From Pseudomonadota bacterium (lineage in GTDB: Bacteria > Pseudomonadota > Alphaproteobacteria > Rhizobiales > Rhizobiaceae), in assembly GCA_023388675.1 (NCBI GenBank), contig JAEWFU010000480.1, forward strand, positions 1 through 8,047: a stretch of DNA of 8,047 bases, written 5' to 3'. The notes beneath the pieces are model-generated. The model was given only the letters and a program-made list of their open reading frames with translations. It was not told the origin of the DNA and did no database searches. Each line of letters begins with the position of its first letter. The stretch's first letter is position 1. The translations under genes were made by a program, and so were the position numbers. Shown here in pieces: positions 7,416 through 8,047 of the stretch.

Positions 7416-8047
7416 ATGACCGTAAAAGTCGCAGTTAACGGATTTGGCCGCATCGGCCGGAACATCGTCCGCGCCATCTATGAGAGCGGCCGCAAGGACA
7501 TCGACGTCGTTGCCATCAACGATCTCGGGCCGGTCGAGACAAATGCGCATCTGCTGCGCTACGACAGCGTGCACGGCAAGTTCCCGTCCGAGGTGAAGGT
7601 CGACGGCGACACGATCACGGTCGGCTCCGATTCCTTCAAGGTGTTTGCCGAGCGCGATCCGTCCAAGCTGCCATGGGGTGACCTCGGCGTCGACATCGTG
7701 CTCGAATGCACGGGCATCTTCACCTCCAAGGAAAAGGCTTCAGCGCACCTGACCGCCGGCGCCAAGCGCGTCATCGTGTCGGCGCCCGCCGACGGCGCGG
7801 ACCTGACGGTCGTATACGGTGTGAACCACGACAAGCTTACGAGCGACCATGTCGTGATCTCCAACGCCTCCTGCACCACCAACTGCCTCGCGCCGGTCGC
7901 CAAGGTCCTCAACGACGCCTTCGGCATCGAAAAAGGCTTCATGACGACGGTTCACGCCTATACCGGCGACCAGCCGACGCTCGACACGATGCACAAGGAC
8001 CTCTACCGCGCTCGCGCGGCTGCGGTGTCCATGATCCCGACCTCTAC
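7416..8047 (+). CDS. gap: Glyceraldehyde-3-phosphate dehydrogenase, type I (3' end beyond window)
   Basis: Glycolytic and gluconeogenic enzyme that oxidises glyceraldehyde-3-phosphate to 1,3-bisphosphoglycerate with NAD(P). The window holds 210 codons of an expected 335 or so. The Rossmann dinucleotide motif [12 protein letters not shown] (5-16) is followed by AINDLG (33-38), [11 protein letters not shown] (46-56), ECTGIF (97-102) and the active-site block [15 protein letters not shown] (149-163). Cys153 is the nucleophile, and His180 in TVHAYTGDQ is the general base. The frame is intact to the window edge at PTST. The ATG has a clear GGGAGA (7403-7408) 7 nt upstream. It lies downstream of tkt on the same strand, as in many rhizobia, where pgk and fba often follow. 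NAD versus NADP preference is not decided here. Confidence 0.97.
   Translation, partial: MTVKVAVNGFGRIGRNIVRAIYESGRKDIDVVAINDLGPVETNAHLLRYDSVHGKFPSEVKVDGDTITVGSDSFKVFAERDPSKLPWGDLGVDIVLECTGIFTSKEKASAHLTAGAKRVIVSAPADGADLTVVYGVNHDKLTSDHVVISNASCTTNCLAPVAKVLNDAFGIEKGFMTTVHAYTGDQPTLDTMHKDLYRARAAAVSMIPTS

Noticed and set aside
5502..7574. Long minus-strand frames (5502-6530 and 6603-7574) opposite tkt and gap
   Set aside because: Both are antisense shadows of conserved enzyme genes with intact motifs. Long stop-free antisense frames are expected at this GC content.

Overview
The window is GC-rich, densely coded chromosomal DNA. Gene content and promoter style (CTTGAC-N17-CTATAT-like) point to an alphaproteobacterium of the Hyphomicrobiales (Rhizobiales), probably near Mesorhizobium or Phyllobacteriaceae. 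That placement rests on remembered gene order and protein style, not on a search.

Layout, left to right. (1) Positions 1-1219, minus strand: a thiamine/TPP importer operon. A promoter (1191-1219) is followed by a TPP riboswitch (about 1073-1180), a hairpin that can hide the ribosome binding site, thiB (18-1019), and the first six codons of the next gene, probably thiP. (2) Positions 1288-3746, plus strand, diverging from thiB: thiN (thiamine diphosphokinase, which makes TPP), followed after 2 nt by the ABC-F ATPase gene uup. (3) Positions 3743-4336, plus strand: a small CcdA/CcdB-type toxin-antitoxin pair with its own promoter and palindromic operator. (4) Positions 4324-5090, minus strand: a DUF4164-type coiled-coil protein followed by zapA, with a good promoter. 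The 3' end of zapA overlaps the 3' end of ccdB by 13 bp on opposite strands. (5) Positions 5176-8047, plus strand: transketolase (tkt) and the first 210 codons of glyceraldehyde-3-phosphate dehydrogenase (gap), in the usual rhizobial central-carbon order. A terminator-like hairpin lies in the tkt leader and two hairpins lie between tkt and gap.

How it fits together. The left part is a TPP homeostasis unit: ThiB imports thiamine compounds, ThiN makes TPP, and TPP shuts off thiB through the riboswitch. TPP is also the cofactor of the transketolase on the right. The zapA block serves cell division. The ccdAB pair looks like an accessory insertion wedged between two housekeeping blocks.

I found no convincing undescribed multi-gene system. 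The points most worth checking are the ccdAB wedge and its altered CcdB C terminus, the terminator-like hairpin in the tkt leader, and the thiB riboswitch expression platform.
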